DNA from: UBA1858 sp045105615
Lineage (GTDB): Bacteria; Pseudomonadota; Gammaproteobacteria; UBA4575
Assembly (NCBI GenBank): GCA_045105615.1
Contig: JBGCDS010000010.1
Coordinates: 44,016-108,015 of the forward strand
Direction of reading: 5' to 3'
DNA length: 64,000 nt
The notes below the pieces were generated by a model. The model did no database searches and was not told the DNA's origin. It saw nothing but the letters and a program-made list of their open reading frames with translations. Below, piece after piece: positions 50,976 to 60,143 of this stretch. Every line of letters begins with the position of its first letter. The first letter of the stretch is position 1. The position numbers and the translations under genes were made by a program.

Positions 50976-52301
50976 CTATAACCCGTAAGCAATTCTTAAC
51001 AGCGTCATCGGATGCGTCGCCTCCGAATCATCCTTCATCCCATTAGAAATCTGATGCCCTGCCATTGGGCAATCACTACTGTAGTAATCAGCCTCTGACT
51101 TTTGAAGTTTAGTCACGACTGGACGACAGATTTTCATTGAGATGTCATGAAACTCTTTTTTAACCGCGTAAGTTCCATCATGGCCTGAACAGCGCTCCAA
51201 CACTTCTAATTTAGTATCTGGAACAAGATTCAGCACATCACGAGTTTTTAATCCAATTCTCTGCACACGCAGATGACAAGATGCATGGTAAAAAACTTTA
51301 CCTAGAGGTTGACTAAAATCAACATTGAGCTGATCTTTTTTATATTTCTTATGAAGATATTCAAACGGATCAAAGATATGTTCTTTTACTCGCTGCACAC
51401 CCTCATCATCAGGAAACATAAGCGGTAGCTCTTGCTTAAACATAAGCACACATGAAGGTACTGGCGCGACAATATCCCAACCTTTATTAATCCACTTCAA
51501 CATCGTAGGGATGTTAGCGTCTTTTAATTTAGCCACGGCCTCCAAGTCACCTAGCTCCAGTTTTGGCATGCCACAGCAGCTTTCTTTTTCCATAATAGAA
51601 ATAGAGATTTTATTGTGCTCAAACACTTTTACCAAGTCATTGGCAATTTCAGGTTCATTAAAATTGTTATAACAAGTAACAAATAAAGCCACTTTACTTT
51701 CTGCCTGCGTATCAATTGGCAGGGCTTTTTTGGATAAAATCTTCCGTGCGGTTTTAGTATGGTATTTAGGTATCTTTGCATCGGTATGCACACCTAAGGT
51801 TTTCTCCAGCGCTTTACGCCCTGCTTTCATCCCACCTACCGAATTCACTATTTGAGAAACTACAGGGATACCTGCCAGTTTTCCCATAGCATCTGTTCCA
51901 CTCAAAATTTTGTCACGCTTTTTGACATCACCTTTACGAAATTTAATCGCTTTGGCGCGCAACATAAGATGTGGGAAATCGACATTCCATTCATGCGGCG
52001 GAACGTAAGGACATTTGGTCAAATAACATAAATCACATAAATAACAATGGTCGACCACCTTGGCATAATCTTTTTTGTCGACACCATCTACTTCCATAGT
52101 GTCAGATTCATCAACCAAATCAAATAACGTTGGAAATGAATTACATAAGCTCACACAACGACGACAACCATGGCAAATATCAAACACTCTCTCAAGTTCA
52201 GCATTGAGTGACTGTTCGTTGTAAAAATCAGGATTATTCCAATCAATAGGATGTCTAGTAGGAGCTTCCAAGCTACCTTCACGCGTTCCAGATGTTGCCA
52301 C
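50976..52301 (-). CDS. Fe-S oxidoreductase with CCG domains (GlpC/HdrD-like)
   Basis: A 441-aa protein. The N-terminal region holds two [4Fe-4S] motifs: CHGCRRCVSLCNSFP (about residues 43-54) and CYLCDLCYLTKCPYVP (about 87-98). Two CCG-type domains follow, with CCGMPKLELGD and an ERCSGHDGTY equivalent. The fold is that of GlpC and heterodisulfide-reductase D subunits, which transfer electrons to a membrane or partner flavoprotein. It sits between rubrerythrin and DUF3501. The redox partner is unknown. Confidence 0.9.
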   Translation of the reverse strand: MATSGTREGSLEAPTRHPIDWNNPDFYNEQSLNAELERVFDICHGCRRCVSLCNSFPTLFDLVDESDTMEVDGVDKKDYAKVVDHCYLCDLCYLTKCPYVPPHEWNVDFPHLMLRAKAIKFRKGDVKKRDKILSGTDAMGKLAGIPVVSQIVNSVGGMKAGRKALEKTLGVHTDAKIPKYHTKTARKILSKKALPIDTQAESKVALFVTCYNNFNEPEIANDLVKVFEHNKISISIMEKESCCGMPKLELGDLEAVAKLKDANIPTMLKWINKGWDIVAPVPSCVLMFKQELPLMFPDDEGVQRVKEHIFDPFEYLHKKYKKDQLNVDFSQPLGKVFYHASCHLRVQRIGLKTRDVLNLVPDTKLEVLERCSGHDGTYAVKKEFHDISMKICRPVVTKLQKSEADYYSSDCPMAGHQISNGMKDDSEATHPMTLLRIAYGL

Positions 52302-52338
52302 GTGGTTGTCCTTTTAAAATTTTAAATAATAAAGTTTA

Positions 52339-52368
52339 GTCGCACACTGAGATCAGTCAGTGTGCGAC
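52339..52368. terminator. 12-bp perfect hairpin between rubrerythrin and the Fe-S protein gene
   Basis: GTCGCACACTGA (52339-52350) and TCAGTGTGCGAC (52357-52368) form a 12-bp stem with a 6-nt loop. On the minus strand it ends the rubrerythrin gene and precedes the Fe-S gene by about 38 bp. The following sequence is not a strong T-tract, so it may act as an attenuator or mRNA-stability element. Confidence 0.55.
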
Positions 52369-52377
52369 AGCGATGAC

Positions 52378-52797
52378 TTAGCCGTCTAAGTTATCGAGAG
52401 CTTTTTGGAAACGGTTAGCGTGTGAACGCTCCGCTTTGGCTAAAGTTTCAAACCAATCGGCAATCTCTTCAAAACTTTCATCACGTGCTGATTTTGCCAT
52501 TCCAGGGTACATATCAGTGTACTCATGAGTCTCACCAGCAATCGCTGTTTTAAGGTTGTCATCAGTCGCACCAAATGGAAGACCTGTCGCTGGATCGCCA
52601 CACTCTTCTAAATACTCTAGGTGTCCGTGAGCATGCCCTGTCTCACCTTCCGCAGTTGATCTAAATACAGTCGCAACGTCGTTGTATCCTTCTACATCGG
52701 CTTTTGCTGCGAAGTATAGATAGCGACGATTTGCTTGTGATTCACCAGCAAACGCAGCTTTTAAATTTTCTTCAGTCTTTGTACCTTTGAGAGACAT
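52378..52797 (-). CDS. Rubrerythrin-like di-iron protein without rubredoxin domain
   Basis: A 139-aa ferritin-like protein. Di-iron ligand motifs are visible as EENLKAAFAGESQANRRYLY, then STAEGETGHAHGHLEYLEEC, and in the second half AGETHEYTDMYPGM with LAKAERSHANRFQ. It ends near residue 139 with no C-terminal CxxC rubredoxin domain, so it is a short (sulerythrin-like) form. Rubrerythrins reduce hydrogen peroxide and the electron supply here may be the adjacent Fe-S protein. It is the first gene of the trio. Confidence 0.93.
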   Translation of the reverse strand: MSLKGTKTEENLKAAFAGESQANRRYLYFAAKADVEGYNDVATVFRSTAEGETGHAHGHLEYLEECGDPATGLPFGATDDNLKTAIAGETHEYTDMYPGMAKSARDESFEEIADWFETLAKAERSHANRFQKALDNLDG

Positions 52798-52966
52798 TCA
52801 GTTGACCTCCAGTTAAAATATGTAAGTTAAATGAGAAACATTCTGATTTAGAATGATTCTAAAACGGCGCAAGACTAGAATAAGAGTATATATTTGTCAA
52901 TATCATTGCGCCTCCGCAGTTCCCGTTTAACAATGCACCCATAAATATCAAATTCTGGAGAGATTC

Positions 52967-53230
52967 GTGCCTGGTAAAAATGTGGCCCCAAAAATAGATC
53001 TTGAAAAATCATTAGCCAAACTTGAAGCAGTAGTAGAAAAACTTGAGTCCGGCGATCAACCGCTCGAGAAAGCCTTGAAGTTATTTGAAGAAGGCATCTC
53101 ATTAACACGTGGCTGCCAACTCGCACTCAAGCAAGCCGAAGAAAAAATCACCATACTCAACCAACAAAACGACGACTGGTTAGCAGAATCTGAGGAGCCA
53201 GTAGGAGATTTTCTTGACGGAACTAGCTGA
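52967..53230 (+). CDS. xseB: Exodeoxyribonuclease VII small subunit
   Basis: An 87-aa protein that forms ExoVII with XseA. The family signature is LEKSLAKLEAVVEKLESGD, followed by PLEKALKLFEEGISLTRGCQ. The start is GTG with a GGAGAG ribosome-binding site 5 bp away. The ispA start lies inside its end. The pair xseB-ispA-dxs is a common gammaproteobacterial operon. Confidence 0.96.
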   Translation: MPGKNVAPKIDLEKSLAKLEAVVEKLESGDQPLEKALKLFEEGISLTRGCQLALKQAEEKITILNQQNDDWLAESEEPVGDFLDGTS

Positions 53231-54107
53231 ATATTTAACCACATGTAGTCAACGCGTAGAATCATTTTTCGATAGACATCTCCCCAGCAAAGACCAAGCA
53301 CCTACTACCCTACATGGTGCCATCCGCTATTCAGCAATGAATGGTGGCAAACGAATTCGCCCGGCGCTGGTTTATGCTACGGCTGAAACATTAGGTATCG
53401 AATTATCTGAGATAGATTGCATCGCAGGCTCAATTGAGCTTATGCATAGCTACTCATTAATCCATGATGACTTACCCGCCATGGACGATGACGATCTGAG
53501 ACGCGGCAAGCCTACATGCCATCGAGCTTACGATGAAGCCACAGCCATTCTTGCTGGCGATGCAATGCAAGCGTTAGCATTCTCAGTATTAACCGATACC
53601 TCCATCCTCGGCCCTGAGCCTGCAATACGCGCGCAACTGGCCAATCAATTAGCGCATGCGGTAGGCTCGCTAGGCATGGCTGGCGGCCAAGCCATGGATT
53701 TAGCAGCTGTCGATAAAAACATATCGATACAATCACTTGAATACATACACCGACAAAAAACCGGTTGCTTAATCCGTGCATGTATCGACATGACGCAAAC
53801 TTGTTGTACGATCCTAAATCAACAGCAGCGTTCAAGTCTGTTACAGTTCAGCGAACATCTTGGCATTGCCTTTCAAATTCGCGACGACATTTTAGATGTG
53901 ATCAGCGATACAGACACCCTAGGCAAACCGCAGGGGTCCGATAGCGATCAGAACAAACCTACATACGTAAGTATCTTAGGATTAGAAGAATCTGAGAAAC
54001 GCTGTGATACTTTTTACCAACTGGCGTTAAATTGTCTAGATGAATTTAAACCTTCATCTAAATCGCTACGCATGTTGGCGGAACATATTGTTTGTCGAAA
54101 GCATTAA
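53214..54107 (+). CDS. ispA: Farnesyl diphosphate synthase
   Basis: Condenses IPP with DMAPP and GPP to make farnesyl diphosphate. The first aspartate-rich motif is DDLPAMDDDDLRRGKPT and the second is RDDILDVISDTDTLG. GGKRIRPAL and HSYSLIHDD are also present. The start is TTG with an AGGAG ribosome-binding site 8 bp away, overlapping xseB by 17 bp. The length is 297 aa. Confidence 0.97.
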   Translation: MTELAEYLTTCSQRVESFFDRHLPSKDQAPTTLHGAIRYSAMNGGKRIRPALVYATAETLGIELSEIDCIAGSIELMHSYSLIHDDLPAMDDDDLRRGKPTCHRAYDEATAILAGDAMQALAFSVLTDTSILGPEPAIRAQLANQLAHAVGSLGMAGGQAMDLAAVDKNISIQSLEYIHRQKTGCLIRACIDMTQTCCTILNQQQRSSLLQFSEHLGIAFQIRDDILDVISDTDTLGKPQGSDSDQNKPTYVSILGLEESEKRCDTFYQLALNCLDEFKPSSKSLRMLAEHIVCRKH

Positions 54108-54134
54108 TAATGGGCGCTATGTATAAACATTAGT

Positions 54135-56048
54135 ATGGACACTAACGACTATCCAACACTCGATAAAATCGAGCTACCCAAAGACCTAAGAGATTTAGCT
54201 CTCACTCAGGTTCCGAGTGTTTGCGACGACTTAAGAAATTACCTGCTTGCATCAGTATCTAAAAGCGGCGGGCATTTTGCCGCTGGTCTCGGCGTTATCG
54301 AACTCACTGTGGCATTACATTATGTCTACAACACTCCGCAAGACAAACTACTCTGGGATGTCGGCCACCAAAGCTATCCGCATAAAATTCTTACGGGACG
54401 TAAACATCAAATCGAATCGATTCGCACACGCGGTGGCTTAGGCCCTTTCCCCTGCCCCGAAGAGAGTGAATATGACTGCTTCACTGTTGGTCATTCAAGC
54501 ACTTCAATAGGTGCAGCACTGGGCATGAACTTATCATTTCAGCTAGACAATTGTGCACAGCATGCTGTCCCTATTATTGGTGATGGCGGGCTTACCGCAG
54601 GCATGGCTTATGAAGCACTCAATCACCTTGGTGACATCCGTGCAAACATGTTAATCATCCTCAATGATAATGAAATGTCAATTTCACCTAATGTGGGCGC
54701 AATGACAAATTACCTTACTCGCATGTTATCTGGCCGAGTGTTTTCCACAGTAAGAGAAAGCAGTAAACGCTTACTCAAACCTGTACCACCTATGTGGGAG
54801 TTAGCGCGCCGCACTGAAGAGCATGTAAAAGGTATGTTTGCGCCAGGCACGCTATTTGAAGAAATGGGTATTCGGTACTTCGGCCCCGTCGATGGACACG
54901 ATCCTGTCTCTTTAATCAAAACTCTGCGCAATATCAAACAAATTGAAGGGCCCAAAATACTGCACGTCATCACTAAAAAAGGCAAAGGTTATCCGCCGGC
55001 TGAACTAGATCCTGTTGGTTATCATGCGGTGCCCAAATTTGATCCGACTATTGGCGTGGAAAAAAAATCTAGCGTAACAACTAAACAAACTTATACACAG
55101 GTCTTTAGTGATTGGATCTGTGACATGGCAAAAAAAGATTCTCGTTTAGTGGCTATTACTCCAGCCATGCGTGAAGGCTCTGGTTTAGTCCGCTTCCAAA
55201 ATGAATTTCCTGATCGCTATTACGATGTCGCCATCGCCGAACAACATGCGGTTACTGTTGGCGCTGGTTTGGCGATTGCTGGGCATAAACCTGTTGTCGC
55301 TATTTATTCAACATTTTTACAACGCGCTTATGACCAACTGATTCATGATGTGGCGGTGCAAAACTTACCCGTGGTATTTGCCATCGATCGCGCAGGAGTC
55401 GTCGGTCCTGACGGCAAAACACACACTGGTAGTTATGACTTAAGTTTTTTACGTTGTATTCCAAATATGACGATTATGGCGCCCGCCAATGAATGTGAGA
55501 CGCGACAAATGCTACAGACTGGTTTTGAAATTAATGGGCCAAGCGCAATTCGTTATCCACGTGGCACAGGGCCAGGTAGTACTGTACAAAATAGCTTTGA
55601 AACTTTAGAAATTGGTCGCGCAGAAGAAGTCAGAAAAGGAAAGAATATTGCAATCTTATCTTTTGGTTGCATGTTAGCAAGTGCATTAGAAGTCGCTAAC
55701 TCAATTGATGCTACGGTGGTCAACATGCGTTTCATCAAACCTATTGATGTAGCGATGATTGCTCGCATAGCATCAACACATTCACTAGTAGTCACGATTG
55801 AGGACAATGTTGCGATGGGAGGTGCCGGCAGTGCCGTTAATGAAGTTATTGCGACCCAACAAAGTACTGTTAAATTATTAAATCTAGGTCTACCCGATCA
55901 TTTCCAAGAACATGGATCACGTGAAGAGTTACTTGCCGATGCCGGCCTAGACAGTCAGTCTATTGCCGCCAAAATCAACGAGATATATCCGCATAGGGAT
56001 TGCGAAGCTAAAAGTGCTCACGTAGTATCTAAGGTAACTAGCAGGTAA
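54135..56048 (+). CDS. dxs: 1-deoxy-D-xylulose-5-phosphate synthase
   Basis: Thiamine-diphosphate enzyme for the first step of the MEP isoprenoid pathway. Landmarks are SVSKSGGHFAAGLGVIELTV (TPP-binding His), VGHSSTSIGAALGMN, GDGGLTAGMAYEALNH (Mg-binding GDG), and in the C-terminal half FDVAIAEQHA-like YYDVAIAEQHAVTVGAGLA and DRAGVVGPDGKTHTGSYDLS. The length is 637 aa. It follows ispA by 27 bp. Confidence 0.98.
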   Translation: MDTNDYPTLDKIELPKDLRDLALTQVPSVCDDLRNYLLASVSKSGGHFAAGLGVIELTVALHYVYNTPQDKLLWDVGHQSYPHKILTGRKHQIESIRTRGGLGPFPCPEESEYDCFTVGHSSTSIGAALGMNLSFQLDNCAQHAVPIIGDGGLTAGMAYEALNHLGDIRANMLIILNDNEMSISPNVGAMTNYLTRMLSGRVFSTVRESSKRLLKPVPPMWELARRTEEHVKGMFAPGTLFEEMGIRYFGPVDGHDPVSLIKTLRNIKQIEGPKILHVITKKGKGYPPAELDPVGYHAVPKFDPTIGVEKKSSVTTKQTYTQVFSDWICDMAKKDSRLVAITPAMREGSGLVRFQNEFPDRYYDVAIAEQHAVTVGAGLAIAGHKPVVAIYSTFLQRAYDQLIHDVAVQNLPVVFAIDRAGVVGPDGKTHTGSYDLSFLRCIPNMTIMAPANECETRQMLQTGFEINGPSAIRYPRGTGPGSTVQNSFETLEIGRAEEVRKGKNIAILSFGCMLASALEVANSIDATVVNMRFIKPIDVAMIARIASTHSLVVTIEDNVAMGGAGSAVNEVIATQQSTVKLLNLGLPDHFQEHGSREELLADAGLDSQSIAAKINEIYPHRDCEAKSAHVVSKVTSR

Positions 56049-56088
56049 AACCCTACAAATTCTAGATATTAATCAAGAGGTTAGAAAC

Positions 56089-56898
56089 ATGAGCGCGAAC
56101 GCCAAAGACGTGGCAAATACCATTCCTGACACACAAAACAAAGCTGACACGCGCCAAATTCCGATTGATAAAGTCGGGATCAAAGGAATTAAACACCCCG
56201 TACGTGTGCTTGACCGCTCAGGTGGTGAGCAAAACACTATTGCAGAATTCAATATGTATGTGAATTTGCCTCATAACTTCAAAGGCACTCACATGTCTCG
56301 TTTTGTAGAAATCCTCAATGAATATGAGCGAGAAATTTCAGTTAAGTCGTTTAACGACATGTTAGAAAAAATGGCTGAACGTCTTGAAGCTGATTCTGGC
56401 CACATTGAAATGACTTTCCCATACTTTGTTAAGAAGACGGCACCGGTTAGCGGTGTACAAAGTCTGCTTGATTACCAAGTATGTTTTCGCGGTGAGATCA
56501 ATGACAAAACAGCACGAACAGATGTGGTTGTTCTAGTTCCTGTCACAAGCCTATGCCCATGCTCAAAAAGTATTTCTGACTATGGTGCTCATAACCAACG
56601 TTCGCACATCACTATTTCTGTACGTATTAAAGACTTTGTTTGGGTAGAAGAGTTAATTGAAATGGTTGAACAACAAGCATCGTGCGAGTTGTATGGCTTA
56701 CTAAAACGCCCAGATGAAAAATTTGTGACAGAACGTGCTTATGATAACCCTAAGTTTGTAGAAGATTTAGTGCGAGATATAGCCACACAACTTAACAATG
56801 ATGATCGTATTGATGCTTATACCGTGGAATCAGAAAACTTTGAATCTATCCACAATCACTCTGCATACGCTTATATCGAAAAAGACAAACGCGCGTAA
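56089..56898 (+). CDS. folE2: GTP cyclohydrolase I type 2 (FolE2)
   Basis: Makes 7,8-dihydroneopterin triphosphate for folate and queuosine; the type 2 enzyme can use metals other than zinc. The signature VPVTSLCPCSKSISDYGAHN (with the catalytic cysteine) is present, as are FNMYVNLPHNFKGTHMSRFV and ALYVDVRNFEN-like IDAYTVESENFES. The length is 269 aa. It follows dxs by 40 bp. Its stop codon is in the loop of a terminator hairpin. The canonical folE is not in the window. Confidence 0.95.
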   Translation: MSANAKDVANTIPDTQNKADTRQIPIDKVGIKGIKHPVRVLDRSGGEQNTIAEFNMYVNLPHNFKGTHMSRFVEILNEYEREISVKSFNDMLEKMAERLEADSGHIEMTFPYFVKKTAPVSGVQSLLDYQVCFRGEINDKTARTDVVVLVPVTSLCPCSKSISDYGAHNQRSHITISVRIKDFVWVEELIEMVEQQASCELYGLLKRPDEKFVTERAYDNPKFVEDLVRDIATQLNNDDRIDAYTVESENFESIHNHSAYAYIEKDKRA

Positions 56899-56908
56899 CG
56901 CGCGTTTG
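56886..56908. terminator. Bidirectional terminator containing the folE2 stop codon
   Basis: CAAACGCGCG-TAA-CGCGCGTTTG is a perfect 10-bp stem with the stop codon TAA as its loop. TTTATTT follows on the plus strand and TCTTTTTC on the minus strand. It thus ends folE2 transcription and could also end convergent bamC. Confidence 0.85.
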
Positions 56909-56913
56909 TTTAT

Positions 56914-57963
56914 TTAACCCGTTGTTCGAAATACTTGGTACGCGCTGAGTATCTGACTCAATATGATGCGAGCATCATGTTCTGACACAACACTTCCTTC
57001 ATTATCATCTGCAAAATGTACAGTAATTAATGTCTGTGCGTTTTGCGGTAATAAGTGCACCTGATATCGTGAACTTTGTAACGCTATACCATCCGGTAAA
57101 TTCAAGTTACTCACATCAATAAAGTAAACTCCTTTAGTTCTACTTTGCTCGAATATTGACAGCCCTGTTCGATCTAAAGCAATCCCTGTACGCCGCCATA
57201 CTCGACTATATTGATCCCCTACAAATAGCACTGGGATACCATCGATATCCTGTAAATCAATATGCAAGCGAGGACCCTGAGTATTGGCAACTTCAAAGAT
57301 TGCATCTTGACGCGACTTGCCTAAATGCTCCATTAAACTAACCATCAATTCAGCTTCTGTTTCGGGATCACTTTGAGCCGTCGTCCAAACTCCACCCTGT
57401 TCTGTAATTGTTTTTAGCTCAGCTTTGCGCTGGCTGACAAAGATATTTGTCACCGCATTCGGTTCACGTTCTACGCGTATACGGAACTTGCTCCGTGTTG
57501 CAGCTATTTCACGACCATCAACTAAACCACTACTACTGGAATCGACCTGTTCGAGCCAATCTGTCTCCATTACTCCGGTGGATGGAATGTCTTTATCTAA
57601 TGCAATGCCTTGATTAGCCCAAAATGAACGCAATAATGGCCATACATTGACAGGATCCACTTCTGCTTCTAACCAACGCAAATCACCTTCGCGACGTAAT
57701 GACACATCTACAAATTCTGGTGCGACGCTTGCATCTAATGCCTTACCATAAGTTTCTACAGCACTAACTCTATCATTCGCAGTTTGCGGAATCGTTAGGC
57801 TTTCATCCCACTCAGGTGTAACTAATTCTGGTGGTGCTTCTAAACCACCTATACTCTCGGCTTCACCATATTTGGTTCCTGCAAATTTATTCACTATCGC
57901 ACATGAATGTAATAATGATAGTGCAGCTGTTAATACACCCAATTTAACTATTTTTTTATTCAT
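56914..57963 (-). CDS. bamC: Outer-membrane assembly lipoprotein BamC
   Basis: Lipoprotein of the BAM complex, 349 aa. The signal peptide ends in LLHSC (Cys21). It has the conserved unstructured lead and then two helix-grip domains, including LRREGDLRWLEAEVDPVNVW and ...YSRVWRRTGIALDRTGLSIF. bamC is directly downstream of dapA (16 bp) on the same strand, which is the usual arrangement. Folding is convergent with folE2 across a shared terminator. Confidence 0.93.
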   Translation of the reverse strand: MNKKIVKLGVLTAALSLLHSCAIVNKFAGTKYGEAESIGGLEAPPELVTPEWDESLTIPQTANDRVSAVETYGKALDASVAPEFVDVSLRREGDLRWLEAEVDPVNVWPLLRSFWANQGIALDKDIPSTGVMETDWLEQVDSSSSGLVDGREIAATRSKFRIRVEREPNAVTNIFVSQRKAELKTITEQGGVWTTAQSDPETEAELMVSLMEHLGKSRQDAIFEVANTQGPRLHIDLQDIDGIPVLFVGDQYSRVWRRTGIALDRTGLSIFEQSRTKGVYFIDVSNLNLPDGIALQSSRYQVHLLPQNAQTLITVHFADDNEGSVVSEHDARIILSQILSAYQVFRTTG

Positions 57964-57979
57964 GTTTATATTTAATTTT

Positions 57980-58855
57980 TTAAAGGCAGTCAGCTTTTTT
58001 CAAGGCGCTGCGCATTGCATCATGATATTGCTTATCTAAAGGCGTAAGCGGCAAACGCAATCCTGATGGAATTAATCCCATTTCATGTAAAGACCATTTA
58101 GTTGGGATAGGGTTCGATTCAATAAACAAATCGCGATGTAGGTCTTCAATCTTAGCATTGATTTCTTCTGCCTTTTCACGCTCTCCTGCCAGTGCTGCTT
58201 GACACATTTCATGCATTAAACGTGGTGCGACATTAGCTGTGACAGAAATCACACCCTGACCACCTGCTAGGATAGACTCCATTGCTTGGAAATCTTCACC
58301 GCTGACTATCATGAAGTCTGGGCCACATAGTTCTCTAATTTTAATACCACGCGCTAATTCACCCGAAGCTTCTTTAACGCCAATAATATTTTTAATTTTT
58401 GAAAGGCGCTCCACGGTTTCTGGCAGCATGTCGCATGCTGTACGACCAGGAACGTTATATAGGATCTGTGGAATATCAACTTCTTCAGCCACTTTTTTAT
58501 AGTGCTGATATAAACCTTCTTGAGTGGGTTTATTATAGTAAGGCGTCACCAACAAACAGGCGTCTACACCTGCTTCAGCAGCACAGCGTGTTAGTGAAAT
58601 AGCTTCCCAGGTAGAATTTGCTCCTGTACCTCCAATCACTGGCACACGGCCATTAACGCGATCTACCACCCGTTTAATCACCTCACAATGCTCATCGTGA
58701 TCCAAGGTAGCAGACTCGCCAGTAGTCCCAGCAGGGATAATGACGTCAGTTTTGTTCTTCAGATGAAAATCGACCAATTTATCTAACGATTCAAAATCAA
58801 CTGAACCGTCTTCCTGCATTGGTGTGGCAATCGCAACCATGCTGCCTTTAAACAT
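57980..58855 (-). CDS. dapA: 4-hydroxy-tetrahydrodipicolinate synthase
   Basis: First committed enzyme of lysine and diaminopimelate synthesis; it condenses pyruvate with aspartate semialdehyde. The Schiff-base lysine is in NIIGVKEASGELAR (about residue 161), the proton-relay Tyr in QILYNVPGRTACDM, and GTTGESATL near residue 43. The length is 291 aa. It leads the dapA-bamC pair. Confidence 0.98.
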   Translation of the reverse strand: MFKGSMVAIATPMQEDGSVDFESLDKLVDFHLKNKTDVIIPAGTTGESATLDHDEHCEVIKRVVDRVNGRVPVIGGTGANSTWEAISLTRCAAEAGVDACLLVTPYYNKPTQEGLYQHYKKVAEEVDIPQILYNVPGRTACDMLPETVERLSKIKNIIGVKEASGELARGIKIRELCGPDFMIVSGEDFQAMESILAGGQGVISVTANVAPRLMHEMCQAALAGEREKAEEINAKIEDLHRDLFIESNPIPTKWSLHEMGLIPSGLRLPLTPLDKQYHDAMRSALKKADCL

Positions 58856-58997
58856 TCATCTCTCCGTGCACTTTAAATAAAATAGCAGGGAATAGTAATC
58901 GGCCGTTTACGCCTTTACAAGCGTATCTTGCTTTCAGATCAACAGTAAACAAAGTGTTTTAAGCCCAAATATGCAATTTCATCTCTGCTCCAAATAA

Positions 58998-60074
58998 CTA
59001 TTCCTGTGGAGAACTATGCTCAAGGTCATCCACTTTCGGCCAGGCATTAATCACAGCATTCACCAGAGTGGCAAGCGGAATAGCAAAAAATACTCCCCAG
59101 ATACCCCAAATTCCTCCGAAAAACAGCACTGCTGCAATGATGGCTACAGGGTGTAGATTGACTACTTCAGAAAACAATAACGGCACTAAGATGTTTCCAT
59201 CCAAGAATTGAATAACACTGTAGGCGATCAATACGTAAAGAAACTCACTAGAGATGCCCCACTGTGCATAGGCTATAAACATGACGGGCAGTGTCACTAC
59301 GGCGGCTCCCGCATAGGGAATAATCACAGAAAGTCCGACCAACACAGCTAGCAACATGGCATAGTTCAGACCCAAGAATGTAAAAGTCACGTAAGTCGCC
59401 GACATCACTATAAAGATTTCAATAAATTTACCGCGCACATAACTAGCAATTTTTTGGTTAACCTCAAACCAAACTTCATTAGTTAACTCACGATCTCCCG
59501 GAAGAAAATCTTCTAGCCATTGCAGAATCATCGCCTTATCTTTAAGCAAGAAGAACACTAGCAATGGCATTAAAATCAAATAAACAAGAATCGTGATCAA
59601 GCCCACTACCGAAGCTAATGGCTTTGAAATCAGAGCCTGACCAAAAGTGACCAATTCTCCACGAATGAATAACATCATATCGTCTACTTGCTCTTCGTTG
59701 ATCATGCTGGGGAATCTTTCTGGCAACTGCATAAGTAATCGCTGCCCCTGACTCACCATCATGGGTAGATCTTTGAAAAATTCTGTCAGTTGCTTTGACA
59801 ATACCGGAATAAACACAAATAGCAGTAATAAGAGTACTGCCATAAATATAGAAAACACAATGAATAAAGCAATTATTCGTGGGCTCTTACTTTTCTGCAG
59901 AAGTGACACTGCGCCTTCTAACAGATAAGCAATGACAACGCTTGCTAACAGCGGCGCTAAAATTTTCCCTGCAAATATAATAATTGCGAGCCCACTGAGC
60001 AAAAACAACAGTAAAATAACCACCTGAGGATCAGAGAAGTGGCGGGTATACCAAGCACGAAAATAATCAAACAT
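58998..60074 (-). CDS. perM: AI-2E/PerM-family membrane permease
   Basis: A 358-aa protein with about eight membrane segments, the AI-2E (TqsA/PerM) family. Visible marks include the GLAIIIFAGKILAPLLASVV start, PLLVFFLLKDKAMILQWLEDFLPGD and ...HPVAIIAAVLFFGGIWGIWGVFFAIPL. The transported substrate is unknown for most members. The LysR gene is about 70 bp upstream on the same strand, and dapA is about 140 bp downstream. Confidence 0.9.
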   Translation of the reverse strand: MFDYFRAWYTRHFSDPQVVILLLFLLSGLAIIIFAGKILAPLLASVVIAYLLEGAVSLLQKSKSPRIIALFIVFSIFMAVLLLLLFVFIPVLSKQLTEFFKDLPMMVSQGQRLLMQLPERFPSMINEEQVDDMMLFIRGELVTFGQALISKPLASVVGLITILVYLILMPLLVFFLLKDKAMILQWLEDFLPGDRELTNEVWFEVNQKIASYVRGKFIEIFIVMSATYVTFTFLGLNYAMLLAVLVGLSVIIPYAGAAVVTLPVMFIAYAQWGISSEFLYVLIAYSVIQFLDGNILVPLLFSEVVNLHPVAIIAAVLFFGGIWGIWGVFFAIPLATLVNAVINAWPKVDDLEHSSPQE

Positions 60075-60143
60075 AGAAAACTAACAACCTAAACTTAGAG
60101 CAATACAATATTATGAAGAAGCACTACAGGGTGCAACATGGGG

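Noticed and set aside
54247..54441. Alternate-frame plus-strand ORF within dxs
   Set aside because: It lies wholly inside a strongly identified gene in another frame.
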